Below the pieces are notes generated by a model. The model worked only from the letters and a program-made list of their open reading frames with translations. It was not told the origin of the DNA and did not search any database. A DNA stretch of 64,000 bases from Hirudinaria manillensis (Eukaryota; Annelida; Clitellata; Hirudinida; Hirudinidae), in NCBI GenBank assembly GCA_034509925.1, contig CM067527.1, forward strand, positions 3,316,001 to 3,380,000. Direction: 5' to 3'. How positions within the stretch are numbered: the stretch's first letter is position 1; each line of letters opens with the position of its first letter. Both the position numbers and the translations under genes were made by a program. Shown here piece after piece: positions 38,901-52,093 of the stretch.

Positions 38901-41900
38901 TGATGAGAGTTGATACTTTAAAATTTATAACTAATTCGACCTTTCCTCGTTCAAGGCGAGTGTACATCGCATACCTTGACAGTGTTCACTTCTTCCAACC
39001 GAGAGAACACAGGACTCCCGTCTATCACGAGATTCTCATAGGCTACCTAGAATACGCCAAGTCTCAGGGGTGAGCAACCAAATTGGCCAAAGTGTCGTCA
39101 TTAAATTAGATCAGTCTTTTCAGCTTGCCCGACCAGAGGACGGGTCAATAATTCCAAAAACGCAATGAATTTTATTTATTAAACTTTCCACTAGGTTTGA
39201 GACGGCCCACATTTGGGCGTGCCCTCCCAGTGAAGGGGACGACTACATCTTCCATTGCCATCCTCCTGATCAAAAGATACCCAAGCCAAAGAGGCTGCAG
39301 GAATGGTACAAGAAGATGTTAGATAAAGCCTTACATGTGAGTGTTGTTTTTACCAATCTATTCATATTTGTTTTGATTAAATATTGTTCTGTTTCATTTT
39401 ATTTGGCTCCCACTTGTTTACTAACGACTTGTGCTTAAATTGTGATAATTCCACTCCATTGAAATGGCTAATTACTTCTTTACTAATCAAAGCATACTAT
39501 AATACGAGCATTTTTGCCGGTTATTTTGACAATAACACGAACACGTCGCGTTTCTTTTCTAACCAGGAGCGAGTGATAATAGACTACAAGGATATCTACA
39601 AGGATGCCATAGAGGGCAACATCACCAAGGTCACAGAGATGCCTTACTTCGAAGGCGACTTCTGGCCGAACATCCTGGAGGAGTGCATCAAGGACTTGGA
39701 GCACGAGGAGAACGAGAAGAAGAAGAGGGCCGAAGAGGAGGCCGCTCAGGACACGGACGACTTCGAAGGGGACTGCAACAACATGACGGAGGTCGGTCTC
39801 GGATTTGTGGATCAATTTTGCGATCGTTTTGTGGAGAGCCGTTCGTTAAATTTATTTTCTAGTAATTTATACTACATTATACCATGCTATATTTGTACTA
39901 TATATCTCTACTAGATTATTATCATTGTATTATGCTTAGTATATTCATTGATGTGGAACGAGCCGACATATGCCGATCGTATTTTCGTATTATGCGTGCT
40001 ATACTCATGTTAACGCTCTTAAGCAGTTGGAGACGTTTGCTGGAAAGAAAAAAGGACAGAAGAGCGGTAACACCAAGAAGAAGAACTCGAAGAGCAAGAA
40101 ACCCTCCAACCGCAAGAAGGCCGGACTTTCCCACTGCGGCAACGACCTCTCTGCCAAACTCCTCTCGACCATGGAGAAGCACAAAGAGGTGAGACTCCTA
40201 CCATTTCTATACTAATATTTGGCATCTTTTTAATCTTTGTTCTGAACCTTTGTTATTAACTGTTATTATTGTCATCATCTGCCCAATATATTTCTGAAAT
40301 TAGCTGTTATTGTTATTGTTTGAGCCTTAAAACTAGTGTAACATCTCAAACATTACTATGGCGACCGACTACACGTATCATCCTCGAATCCATTCCTAGG
40401 GCTTCTTCGTCATCCGACTCCAACCTTCGTCGGACTGCACCGGGGAGATCAAGGATCCCGATCCGCTGATCAACTGCGACCTGATGGACGGCCGAGATGC
40501 CTTCCTCACCCTGGCCAGGGACAAGCACTACGAATTCTCCTCTCTCAGACGTGCCAAGTATTCGTCCACGGGACTCTTGTACGAGCTGCACGTACAGGCC
40601 AGAGACGATTTCATATACACGTGCAACGACTGCAAGGCCAAGGTAGAGACGAGGTACCACTGCGGAATCTGCGACGTGAGTCAATTCTTTCCTCTTCGTT
40701 CGCTCGTTCGTTCGACCTTGTACCGCTATAAACGTTTCTTTTAATAGCTGTTGCTAACCTCGATAATGAGATTGAAGTTTAATTCTTGAAAAAAAAGCTT
40801 GAGCTGCTTGCAGGAACTGTCCAATTAATGTTGCAGCTGCTGTGGTTTTGCCATTATTTTTAAATCTTACATTTTTAAATATTGCTTAAATTTAATTAGC
40901 CTAGGTTAATTATTTAACTAACCCGCGACCGACGGAATGGCGTTGAGCGAATTAAATGTTCTGTTGCAGGATTACGACTTGTGCGTGTCTTGCTACAAGA
41001 AGTCGGACCACGCGCACAAAGACCGCATGACCAAACTGGGACTCGAGCTGGATCCGTGCAGCAACGCCAATCCTACGGGCGACGGCAAACCGGACCAGGG
41101 CGGTCAGATGAACTCTGCCGTGGTGGAGAACCGCTCCACGCAGCTCAACCACTACATCCAGTATCTGGAGCATGCCTGCTCGTGCAGGGACGCCAACTGC
41201 CGCATGAACTCCTGCCAGAGGATGAAGGGCTTCCTAGAGCACCTGAGGAACGGCTGTCGGAACTCCAAGAACAACAAGACGTGCAAGATCTGCCTGCAGC
41301 TGAAGAAACTCTGCTTCGCGCACGCCAAGCAGTGCGACAGGAACAAGTGCCCGGTGCCGAACTGCTCCATCATGAAGGAGCGGATGGAAAAGCAGAGGAC
41401 CGAGTCGAAGATCAAGAACAACCAGCTCATGAGGAGGAGAATGGCCGTCATGCAGAGGCAGCCGATGCTCGACAGGGAGGAGCAATCCTCTCAGTGCAAC
41501 CAACTGCCGAGCTCCGATCCTCCCACTCCGACGCCCCACCACCAGGGTGGCGGCTACGGAGGGGGTGGCAAATACCTCCACCATCTGGGCTCTCCGCCAC
41601 CCAACCAGGGTGCCCACCAGCACCATCAGGCGGCCATGATGGCTGCTCATCAAGCGGAGCAGATGGCTCAGTCTCAGAGGCAGATGTCCACGGGATATGG
41701 AGGAGGAGGCCCCATGATGTTGGGCGGAGGAAACCAGGTGATGATGGGAGGAGGAGTCATCACCGGAGGAAACGGGGGCAACCCCATGATGGCCGGCAGT
41801 GCCATGAACCCCATGATGGCCGGAGGATCCGCCATGCCGGGGGGTGGCAACGGCCCGATGGCCGGAAGCCCGGCGGCCATGATGTCCGGAGGAGGTCCCA

Positions 41901-43346
41901 TGACCATACAACAGCAGAGAATGATAATGATGCAGCAACAGCAACAACACGGAAACAATCACATGATGGACAGGGCTGGCCTCCAGGGTGGAATGCCTTT
42001 CATGCAGGACGAGATATACAGGCAGCAGCAGATCATGGCCATGCAGCACCAGGCGACGGCCGGCATGGACCCCATGCTGGGCCCGGCCGGACAGGGTCCT
42101 GCGAGCAACCAGATGGCCATGCTGTTGGCAAAGAAGAAGGAAGCAGGAATCATGAAGGGCAGTCCTCAAGTAATGTCTCTGATGAAGCAGGTCTGTTAAT
42201 CTTTTTCACTAAATGAGCATCACTAATCATTATAATTACATCATCCTTTAACATAACATCGATGCACCGAATGACCGCATTCGCGATACTTTCGCACAGA
42301 ACCGACAGAGGCAAATGACCCCCCAGATGATGTCGGCGGGCGGCCAAATGATGGACGCCGGGGGAATGATGGACGAACCGGGGATCATGATGAGCCCGAT
42401 GGGAGGAGGAGGTCAGATGATGATGTCTGAGCAAATGATGGGCGGACACAATGCAGGAGCCAGGATGTTGAGTCCTCAACAGCAGCAACAGCAGTGGATG
42501 ATGCATCACCATCAGCAGCAGCAGATGAGACAGGAATATCCAGGCAGGCCGCAACAGTTCGGGGGAATGCAATCGGGTCACCATCCGGCCATGATGTACC
42601 CCGGGGTTCAGTCCTCCCCGAGGATACGGGGCATGGGCTTCGGAGGAGGGGGCTCCATGCACCACTCGTCCATGATGGGAGACGGCATCGACCCGATGAT
42701 GCCGCAAAATTATGTTCAGCAGCAGCAGCAACAACAGATGATGATGCAAAGGCGAATGCAGATGAAACAGGCTGGCATGATTTCTCAGCAGGGCCCCAAC
42801 GGTCCGGGGGCACCGCCCAACGCCTCGGTCCAGCAGAGGCTTCAGTCCGCAGGCGGGATGGGCTACATGGGCTCGCCTGGCATGATGATGGAGATGGGGG
42901 GCTCCGGCACTCCCCAGCAGTCTCAGGTCCAACAGTCGCCTTCGCAACTACAGCCGCAGCAGATGGGCAACCCCGGTTCGGCTCAGATGCAGCTGTCCTC
43001 GTCCGTACCTTCCTCCATCCTTCCGTCTCCCAACTCGATCGTGCCGCAGCAACAGCCGGCATCCAGGATGCCGTCGCACGCCCTCTCGGGCAAGAGGCCG
43101 CCCTCTCCGGGCAGGCGACTGCCGAACTACAGCGACACGATGATGATGCAGCAGCAGCAGATGGTCTCGGGACGGGGGCCGGTCATGAAGCCCGTCGAAG
43201 CGTACCCTAGCCCGGCCGATCCCGGCAGTCAGAGAATCAGGTTCTCTGGCAACGAGTACCTGGAGCCTCCCATGTACCCGCCTCCTCAGACGCCAGCTCA
43301 GCCCAATCCCAACGACACCCTCTCTCGGTTCGTCAACAACATGTAG
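23929..43346 (+). CDS. CREBBP: CBP/p300 histone acetyltransferase and transcriptional coactivator (2783 aa, 24 coding exons)
   Basis: Exons: 23929-23992, 24606-25649, 28949-29164, 32913-33612, 33695-33812, 33973-34108, 34277-34354, 34428-34732, 34843-34995, 35135-36461, 36730-36848, 37092-37262, 37426-37583, 37670-37747, 37915-37971, 38097-38242, 38414-38708, 38956-39069, 39195-39336, 39567-39791, 40027-40188, 40400-40675, 40970-42190, 42300-43346. Phases agree throughout (8352 nt). An in-frame TAG at 23872 supports the start. Domains: N-terminal LPDEL motif, TAZ1 (about 385-475), KIX (655-735), bromodomain (1381-1490, with NAWLYNRKT), RING/PHD (1490-1623), HAT (1624-2000), ZZ (2005-2055), TAZ2 (2082-2175), then a Met/Gly/Gln-rich C-terminus. 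HAT landmarks YLDSVHFF, HIWACPP and LQEWYKKML carry the known catalytic residues, and the Lys-rich autoinhibitory loop is exon 40027-40188. The protein acetylates histones and binds transcription factors in the nucleus. The NCBD is shortened. The first coding exon's donor (gtttga) is weak, and an alternative GT lies 8 nt upstream in the same phase. Confidence 0.96.
25650..28948 (+). other. CBP intron between the LPDEL exon and the TAZ1 exon
   Basis: A 3.3-kb intron, mostly AT-rich. A GC-richer island with purine-rich and CpG-containing sequence occupies about 27040-27510 and could be regulatory. No coding exon was recognised. Confidence 0.7.
29165..32912 (+). other. CBP intron splitting the TAZ1 domain
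   Basis: This 3.7-kb intron interrupts TAZ1 between its zinc-binding segments. It holds a GC-richer block (30070-31450) with (GACC)n/(ACGC)n patches, a CT-rich run and a 193-codon open frame (30808-31389) with no recognisable domain. A minus-strand B-box-like sequence sits near 30750. Confidence 0.7.
38816..38906. repeat. TA-rich dinucleotide tract in a CBP intron
   Basis: Imperfect (TA)n with 'tatatacatctata' units lies between HAT exons 38414-38708 and 38956-39069. Confidence 0.8.
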
Positions 43347-46300
43347 GCAAATTTGACTACCTGTTGGAATCGTCTTCGGAAGGTTCGAAGCTTAAAAAAA
43401 AGTTTTCGGAGCTAAAAAAAAATAACGAAATAAAACCAAAGCAAGATCAGAAGTGCATTCTGACGACCGTCGTGCATCGATCGGCCCGGCCCGGGGGTTT
43501 CGTCGGACTGTACCCCCCCAGCTCGCGATTTTTTTTTGTTCTTCGTCTTGACTTTGTGTAAATGTTTTTCCTTATTTTGCTCTTTTACGTGACCAGTAGA
43601 TCGATAATCTGTACTTTATACACGAGATTTTAATGCAATGCCGAGAACACAGCCCGGGGAACTCGGACGGCTCCGCCCCCTCTCCCGATCGACTCCCGTT
43701 TTTCCCCTGCGGGCCTCGTCACTCGGCCAATCAAAACGCTCGTATCTCACGTCTCTTTTTCTTCCCTGGCCAAATAAATTATTTATTGACAAAAAGGCTC
43801 CTCTCGTCTGGGTTTTTCCGTGTTTCTGTCTCCGGGTCTCCGTGACGACGACGCGTCCGTCGCTTCCCAGTCGGTCGAAAACGATGAGATTTCTGCATCT
43901 CCGTCTGCTGCACGTTCGACGGATCATAATTTCACTCGTCGTCGTTTGATGATGATGATGATGATGGTGGTGATATTATCATTGTGATTGTAGCGATGAT
44001 AAGATTATTTTTCATCGTCGTACGTCTGTCTGTCTGTCTATAGTTGCGCTAGTTTCTGAAGAGACCGTTGCGAGACTGTTCCACGGAAGGTGGATTGATT
44101 ATGATAATGATTTCGAGGGCAATTATTAAACGTTCGTACCGAATGTCGAGGTCGTGTCGGTCCGTCGACCGCGCGCGTCCGACCTCTCGGATTAGTTGGA
44201 AGCGTTTTTGCTGTCGCATAAGGACTCGAACGTGTTGCTATTTTTAAAGCGCGGTTATATTTAGGTTCGTAAGCACACACACTCAAACTCACAAATATAC
44301 ACACATACACACTCGTGTTATACACACACAGTTATACAAACGTAACCTATACAATACAATACGAGGCATGCAAACGGACAAGCGATTGTTATTTGCATTG
44401 AATTATCATCAAATGCAGGCTCTTTTGTGTTTATGTACTCGCTCTTATGGGAGCAGATGCAGACCTGTCATCGACGAGGCAGTCCGAGAACATGTCGTTG
44501 GCATGACCTTTGAACTCTGAACTCCGTTTGTGTGTCGTCCCCTTCCGTCAAAGGGGAGAATAATTATTCGTTAAGTGAAATGTCTATTTATATTTTCGAA
44601 TCATGACTGAGGAATATTATATTTTTTATGTCTTATTACACTTTATTAATGTCGTCCCGTATGGTTACTGTCGTCATGGTTACGACCAAGATCGTTATCA
44701 TCATCATCATCATCTTCGTCGTCGTTATTATTTTTATTATTAGAGTCTTCGAGTAGCTCCGTTGTCAATGTATTGCAACTTGCTCTCTGGAGTTGAGCTG
44801 ATGATGATGATGATGATGAAGTCGTTCAGGATGGTGATGATGATGATGATGACGATACATTATTTTCTCCTGAACACTCTCATAGGCAATGTAAATGTTT
44901 ATGTTTCGAGAGCCACCGCCCAGGGTTGTCATTGGCTACCGGTTGGCAGCAGGTGGCCCTCCCTCCTTCCATCCTTCCTTCCTCCCTTCTTTTTTTATTC
45001 GTGCCAATCTGCATCTCGGCAGTACTCGCCGATCGGAGTCGTACTAGTACTGGCGACCTCTGCGACAGTTGAATGATATTTAGGTTCATCGTGATTCATA
45101 ACTAATATTAATATTAATAATATTATTAATAATTAGTATTATTATTGTCGTTATTGATGTTATTATTATTATTATTGTTGTTGTTGTCATTGACTTTTAT
45201 TTAACTTATTTCTAATAATATATTGCTGTTATTGCTGACGTTTCGTGCCATGACGGCCGTCGTGGTTCCCGTCGTCTGGTTATACATCATATCGCCATGC
45301 ATGTGCCAATTATTGAAGAAGCTCAACTTGATAGCAGGTGCCACCCTCCGAAGTCCCTTCCGACCGACCCCCCCTCCGACCTTTGCCGCCGTTTTTACTT
45401 TCCCCCGTGGCGGGTCGAAGGATCGAGGGTAGTCCCGGGGGCTGCTTTGTTGTTGTTGTTGTTGTTGTAGATGTTGTCGATACGTTTCGATCGTCCGATT
45501 GGACGAAGATCGTCACGGATGCTCGTCTCTTTTTTTTGGCTCCTCCTACTTTTCCTCCCCGTCTCTTGGAAGGTACGACCGACCTTCTGCTGTTCTTCCT
45601 TCGTCGATGGATCGTCGCGTCCATTTTTTTAGTTTCCGTCTCGATTATGCATCGTTTGTTGCATTGTTTTAAATTATGATTTAATTATTTAATTATCGCC
45701 GCATAATTATTTTTTAAAGGCCCGTCGTCGTTTCTCGTTCGATTGCTTTGATTTTATCTAAATATTCGAATACGTTTTCGGTCGTCTCGCGTCGACGATG
45801 CGTGCATTCGACTCTTTTTTTTTTATGTTCTGTTCTTCCGAGGAACGAACGAACGAATGAGGGATGAGTGAGTGAGTGAGTGAAAGCACCAGCGGATGAA
45901 TGCACTGGATTCTTGGTGAAATGCTCTGGATTGCATTAATTTCATCACTAAGATTTATTTGATAGTAATCTCCATATCATAATTGTCATCATCGTCGTCG
46001 TCATCATCATTACCATCATTGCCATTGTCATCTTTGTCATGCTTTGCCCCCGACTCAGTATGCATCCGAACCTTGATCCTATGCAAAAATAAAGACCCAT
46101 GATGATGATGATGATGATGTCACTGATGATCGTGACGATGGTGATGGTGGTGATGATGATGATTCCTTTCCACCCGATTATATCAAATAAGGCCAAGTGT
46201 TTTTGTTGATCTGGATGCTAGGTTATGATAATGACAATCATCATCATCAACACTTAAGTTAATAATCGACCTTGTTATAATATTATAATAAGTTATAATA

Positions 46301-46751
46301 TTTTCCAAGTTTTTCCGACACCCTCGAGAATCTTTTGCCATTTTACCCGCTCCGGTCTTGGAATCTTCTCGTCCTTTCGGGGAGGGTTCTTCCTCGTCTC
46401 TTTCATTCGTTTGTTCGTTCATTCTTTCCTTCCCTTCGGTCGCTCCTCCGTCTCCGACTTCCCCTCCGCCCGAGTTTCGTTCCCTCGGTGGCTACTTCGA
46501 TTCACCGTTCGAATTCTGACATTCCCCTGAATCATCGTCGTCGTCATCGTCATCGTGGTGGACATTGGCGTATGCGTGCTTGTGTGTGCGTGCGTGTGTG
46601 TGTGTGCTTGTCCTGCATGTTTTGACTGTGTTCTGCAACTGGTTCGGTCAAGGATGATGAACAAAGTTTAGTTTTTTTTTATAAATGAAGCAATAATAAC
46701 TTACTGGTTTATTTATTACAATAATAATAATCGTTATTATCGGCATTGTTG

Positions 46752-46812
<61 letters not shown>

Positions 46813-48480
46813 CATCATCCCACTGAATGCTCTGAATATTCTTCGCCAGTGCTCCATTACGACTTCTCGACCTATTTGAAGAATCGACCCGACCTGCATT
46901 TCTCGTCTCTGATTGGATGTTTCTTCTTTTTCTTCCTTTCTTTCTTTCTTTCTTTCTAATTATTTTCGGAGTCCTAATCGGCTTGACGCCGCGATGTCCG
47001 TCGTGGGTCCGTCATAGGTCCGTCGTAGGTCCGTCGTGGACTCCGAGTTTTTTGTCGACTTTGTTGTCATTTTAATTCTCTTCATTTCCTTATATTTGAC
47101 GACTTTCGTTAACAAAATTGAACGCAACGCATTACGACCACCCACGCTTTTCTTGGATTTAAATATTTTTTATTGGTTAACCTCATTTATAAAAGTCTAG
47201 CCTCTTCCCGTCGGTGCAAAATTTTGCTTTGTTGTTGTTGATGATGATGATGATGTCGGTAATAACGATGATGATGATGATGGAATTGGACGGTGTACTA
47301 TTTATTGCTCTGCTGGTCTCTCTCTCTTAATAATAATTTTTTTTTTTGCGTGATTATTTCAAGAATATTCACGATTATTATTCTTGTTCTTGTTGTTGTT
47401 CGTTTGATTTGGTCGTTGATGATAACATTACTGTCATCGTCGTCGTCGTCGTTGCTACGTGTTACCGATTGCGGTGGCAGACGCCTGGACGCGCGAGCGA
47501 CGAGTCGTCTGCTGCTAACGATTGGCGCGAACTTAATCGGCGCACTTCGGGTCGTGCGTTTTACCGAGTGCGTCGCGAGGCCGCGTGTATATAGCCTCGT
47601 GTCGTGTTTAAACGTCGGAGACTTGGTCGTTTTCTAATGTATTGTACCCTCGTGATGTACACAAAACAACCACAATCAATCAATCGATCAATCAGTCGAT
47701 CTATCAATCAATCGATCGTTTCGACCGGCCGCCACTACCACCAGTACCACTACCGTCGTCGCGGTCGACCGATCGCTCAGCAACCAGCCGATCATCGAGT
47801 CAGTAGCAGAAGTCGACGATTCTCATTGGTTGTCGCCAGCCAATCATCGATTGATTGGTGGTCATCCGTTGGACTTTTTTGTGCGTTTTTTTATGGTGAT
47901 GGTGATGATGATGATGATTGCAATGATTTTGTTGTTGTTGTTGTTACCATGGTTACGAACGTTGGTTGGTTGTTGTCAATCGTTGTTGGTCGTCAATTGA
48001 TCTTTTCTTTTCTTCCCCGACGTGTGTGTGCTTGTGTGTGTGTGTGTGTTTCGTTGCATGTTTCTCCATCGTTTTTGTGCTGCCGTACAAAGTAGTCATG
48101 TATCTCGATGTCCTTGTGAGGCGGAGGAGGAGGAAGAAGAAGACGATGGTGTTGATGTTGGTGATGATGATGATGATGTTGATCGTGGTGGTGATGATGA
48201 TGTTGATCGTGGTCATGATGATGATGATAATGGCGATCAAGACTACTGTGACCCTGACCTCTACTGCTCCTATTACACAATGTTAACGATGACGATATCT
48301 AGCGCGCGCGTTTGAATATATTTATAATTATTATCGATGTTATTACTTCAATTATTATCGAGGTTATTATTTTCATTGTTATTATTATTTTCATTATTAT
48401 TATTATTGTACATATATTCCGAACGAATTAAATATGATATGTCAAATAAAAACCTCTTTTCAATAATCTGCCTTTGAGAT
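43347..48480 (+). other. Probable CBP 3' UTR plus downstream low-complexity DNA
   Basis: About 5 kb is GC-richer than most intergenic DNA here and densely packed with GAT/ATC, TCG and TTG triplet tracts (44698-44880, 45440-45475, 46757-46816, 47240-47284, 47880-47945, 48150-48235). AATAAA-type signals occur at 43429, 43771 and, most convincingly, near 48444, after which composition changes. Where the transcript ends cannot be decided from sequence. The short frames show no recognised domain. Confidence 0.4.
46755..46818. repeat. (ATT)n microsatellite
   Basis: About 20 ATT units, continuing into ATC units at the right end. Confidence 0.9.
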
Positions 48481-50475
48481 TGCTTTAAAATAGCTTAGAG
48501 GTCAACAGCCCTGATAAGCGCCAATGAATTAATGGCGTTTGGTGAGTTGCGTCGGATTGCTCTGGTTTGTTTGGTCGTTCCTTCATTGGTGGGTGCTTGG
48601 GTTTGAAGGTCAGGCACTAGGGCATCGATTGGTTGGGGTGCCCATGGGGCTGTTTTAGGGTGAGGGAATGGTTCGAGGCCCATCCAATTAGTGTGCTAGG
48701 GTGCTACAATCACTGACCTCCAACTAACTCTCCTGCTAACTGTTTGGGATTCTGGAGTTGGAGGAAAGTTGTGAACAGAACGTTCTGGTCTGCAATTTCT
48801 TACAGAGTGTCTTGAACTTCTTTGTCGTTGTCCAGTTATTCAGTTGTTGGAATATCGAGTGCTGGCGACGCCAAAACGTCTGAAGTCGCTTTCCTCCTTC
48901 CGCCGCTGCGAGCACCGAAAGCACCGGGTACTTTTCACGGACCTCGCACCCAAGGATTCGCCGGTAGAGTGCAGCAGAGACCGATATCCTGCGATTTCGA
49001 GATGCAAATTGCGCTTTCAATTTGCCAAGTACCAGTGCTGATGAGGATGAGACTGAAATTCTCGGCCAGAAAAGAAAAAAAAAGAGGATTTTTCTCCAGT
49101 CGCATCTGGGAATTTTCCATTAAACGTGGGTGCTGTTTTAACGGTGCGCGTCTGCCTGCCTGCCTATCTGTCTATCCGTCTGTTTGCCTATCTACCTGCC
49201 TGCCTGCCTGCTTGCGTCTCCCGCCTCCTCTCCTTCCTACTCTTTCCAGTCTTACAGGATCAACCTGTTTACCAGGCCGGCTACGTCATAACAGCGCATA
49301 GACCAGCTTCGCGTTCAAAGAGACGGATCAATAGCCTGTTCCTCTGTACTTGTAGTATCCTCATCACCATCATCATCATCTTCTTCTTCTTCTTCATCCT
49401 CGTCGTCGTCGTCATCGTCATCATCACCATCATCCTTTTTCTCTCTCACTTTTCGGTCGCTATCTTTCTTTTCTGTCCCTTCATTTCAAGGTCTTTTCCG
49501 ATGCCTTTTTGCCTTCCGTTTGCAAGGTCTTCCGACTTCTAAGTCCTCCAGTGGCGACACAGTAACGACGACGGCGACAGACGCCGTCGACGTCGACGCC
49601 ACGAGTGGCTGAGAGCGTTCGTCTCCTTGCGTCTATCTCGTTTAAATCAGAGAAAAACTGGCCGGGAAAAGCTAACGTTCATTTTGTTTTGTTTCATCTT
49701 TTACATGAAATCAACCGTTCAATCAATTTGATCGGTGATGATTGATCGATTGGTTGATTGATTGACTGATTGGTTGATTGACTGAGGCTGCAAGTTTATT
49801 GGTAGTCCGGCCAATAAGACTGGTGTTACTGTTACTCCACTTTTCCTCGCTCAGAAGCTATTAAGTACTCAGTTGTGGACAGGATTTGAAGGCAGACGCT
49901 GTAAATCAGCGCTGGACTTGTTTCGCTCCATAAACAATGTTTTGCATGGGTTTTGCATCGAAATTAGGAGTTATTCGGAGTAAAAAGATTTTTTTTCGAT
50001 GCTTCTATTGTGAGACAGCTTCGTCCTGACGACTGATTCGTTAGCGACGCGTTTGAGACCCAGTTTTAAGCGTAAATTTCTTCAAATAGTGAACGCATTT
50101 TCGGTAATAAATCTTTAAAATGACAAAGTATTATCTTCTGGATTGCCAACTGTTTATCGACATGAATTGAAGAAAGGGAGAAGGAAGGAAATAATATCAC
50201 ATTGTATAATCGCAGAATAAGAAAATTTTACGACATCTTACGAAATCTTAGTCTTCTGGGTTGTAGCATTTGCAAATTTGGAACTTTAACAGCGCAAAAT
50301 GGCAGAAAATGCTTCACGAATTTTAAAACTTAAAATCTTAAAATCTCAGTCTGCTGGTTAAATCTAATTAATTAAACTTCATTTAATATAATTAATCAAG
50401 CCATAAACACTTCGTTTTGTTTCGAAATCACTCGCTAGATGTTAGGCGCGTTTTAACCAGTTGAATATTTCCAAT
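48481..50475. other. Intergenic between CBP and GRXCR
   Basis: The stretch 48490-48780 is GT-rich unique-looking sequence; 48840-49130 has overlapping open frames on both strands with no recognisable domain; 49140-49220 is CTGC-rich and 49360-49430 TCA/TCT-rich. TTGA-type units recur at 49738-49785. Two CATCTRGCGA-type repeats lie at 50429-50491, overlapping the GRXCR stop codon. Confidence 0.4.
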
Positions 50476-50491
50476 TCATTCGCCAGATGGC
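50429..50491 (-). repeat. Two CATCTRGCGA-type repeat units overlapping the GRXCR stop codon
   Basis: Minus-strand units 'gccatctggcgaatg' (50491-50477) and 'acatctagcgagtga' (about 50443-50429) are 48 bp apart and match the array at 57103-57490. The first supplies the last four codons and the stop of the GRXCR reading frame. Confidence 0.6.
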
Positions 50492-52000
50492 TGGTCTGAA
50501 TTGCAGAGTCCGCATCGGGCGAGCCCATTCTCGTCGCACTTTGTACACCTCAGGGCAAAGAATTCTTCCGTGAACGCGTTTGACCTCGACCTCTTGCTAC
50601 CGTGGCAACTGTGGCAGGGCGTGTAACGGAAGCCCCCGCACCCGGGGCACGTCATGTCGCCCTCGACCTTCTGAAAATGTACAAAGTTTTATATTTCACA
50701 TTAATTAAATGAAATATATTTTAATTACAAAGATTTAAGTAAATATGCAACGGTATCGAAATGAGGTGCTATAATTTCAGAAACCTAAATGTCTTATTAT
50801 TATTTTTATTATTGTTATTATATCAATAATTTTTTTAATTCGAAAGAAAAATATTTTCAAAATTATAATCTAACTGGAAATTCATTGAAAATCTTCTTTA
50901 ATACTCCTGTCTCGTTCAGTTTGAAGACTTCCTCATGGCCCTGGTTTGAAATACATCGTAGCTTTGAATTAAAACTTGACATTGTTACATTTAATTATTT
51001 TATTTATTTATTTATTTTTGTAGCAATTTGCAACAGACCATCTGAGAGATATCATGATATTATGATAATTATTAATAATCAGTTTACTTTGCAATCGTTT
51101 AAAACGACCATTAAAAATTCTGAACGCACCCCAAGATCGAAATCTTCGACATAAACTCTCGGCAGTTTCGTCAACATCTCCTCGTATTCGGCCCTGCTGT
51201 AGTCGCTACCACCGCTACCGCTCGGGCGATGGCCGTTGCTACACTTGCCGCTGTCGTCGGCGTTTGCTGACGTCGACCGACCGACTCTGAACCTTTGGAT
51301 CAAGTCCTTTGCATTCTCGTCTGAAATATACACGTCCCGTTCCTCGAAATAAACCCTGTGGTTTTGCAGGACCTTTTTGATGTCAGAGCATCTGTCTCTG
51401 GTCAGTCTTATGACGGACATGCTGGTCGTGAAGAGGACGATCTTGCCTCTGGATTGCTCCAGAAGGTTCTGATGGGGAGAGACAAGAGTTGTTGTATATT
51501 ATGTTAATTAATTTTAAGTTAATTGTCATTCATTTATTCAGTATTAAAGGCTGTTATTGGGTTCTAAATCTGTTCAGTCGAATCGTTTGTTATAATGCTA
51601 ACAACTTTCATTGGAAACTTCAGTACTGAAAACAGAGTCGCAAGACACGCGTTGAATTGCAATCACGGCTATCATTGCCATCATCACTCTCATCATCATT
51701 GTAATAATAATAAGAATAATAAATGAATAAATAAATAAATAAATGAATAAATAAATAAATGAATAAATAAATAAGTAAATGAATGGGAAGCAACAAGTTT
51801 AGGCATTCATTGTTTAAGTTGAAAAACTGTGGCAGGTGACATTCGGAATTTGTTGAATTGTTGAGGTATTTTTGTCGGTTTACAAGCAGACCATTGTGGA
51901 AGTCAGAAGCTTAATATCATGAATGTAATGACGATGCATTATAATATCAATTGTAATAATAAGAATAATAACAATAAATAATAGTAACAATAATAATAAC

Positions 52001-52093
<93 letters not shown>

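Noticed and set aside
48736-49301. Overlapping frames of 94 and 159 codons between CBP and GRXCR
   Set aside because: No recognisable domain, one ends in a CTGC repeat, and neither has convincing splice or promoter context.
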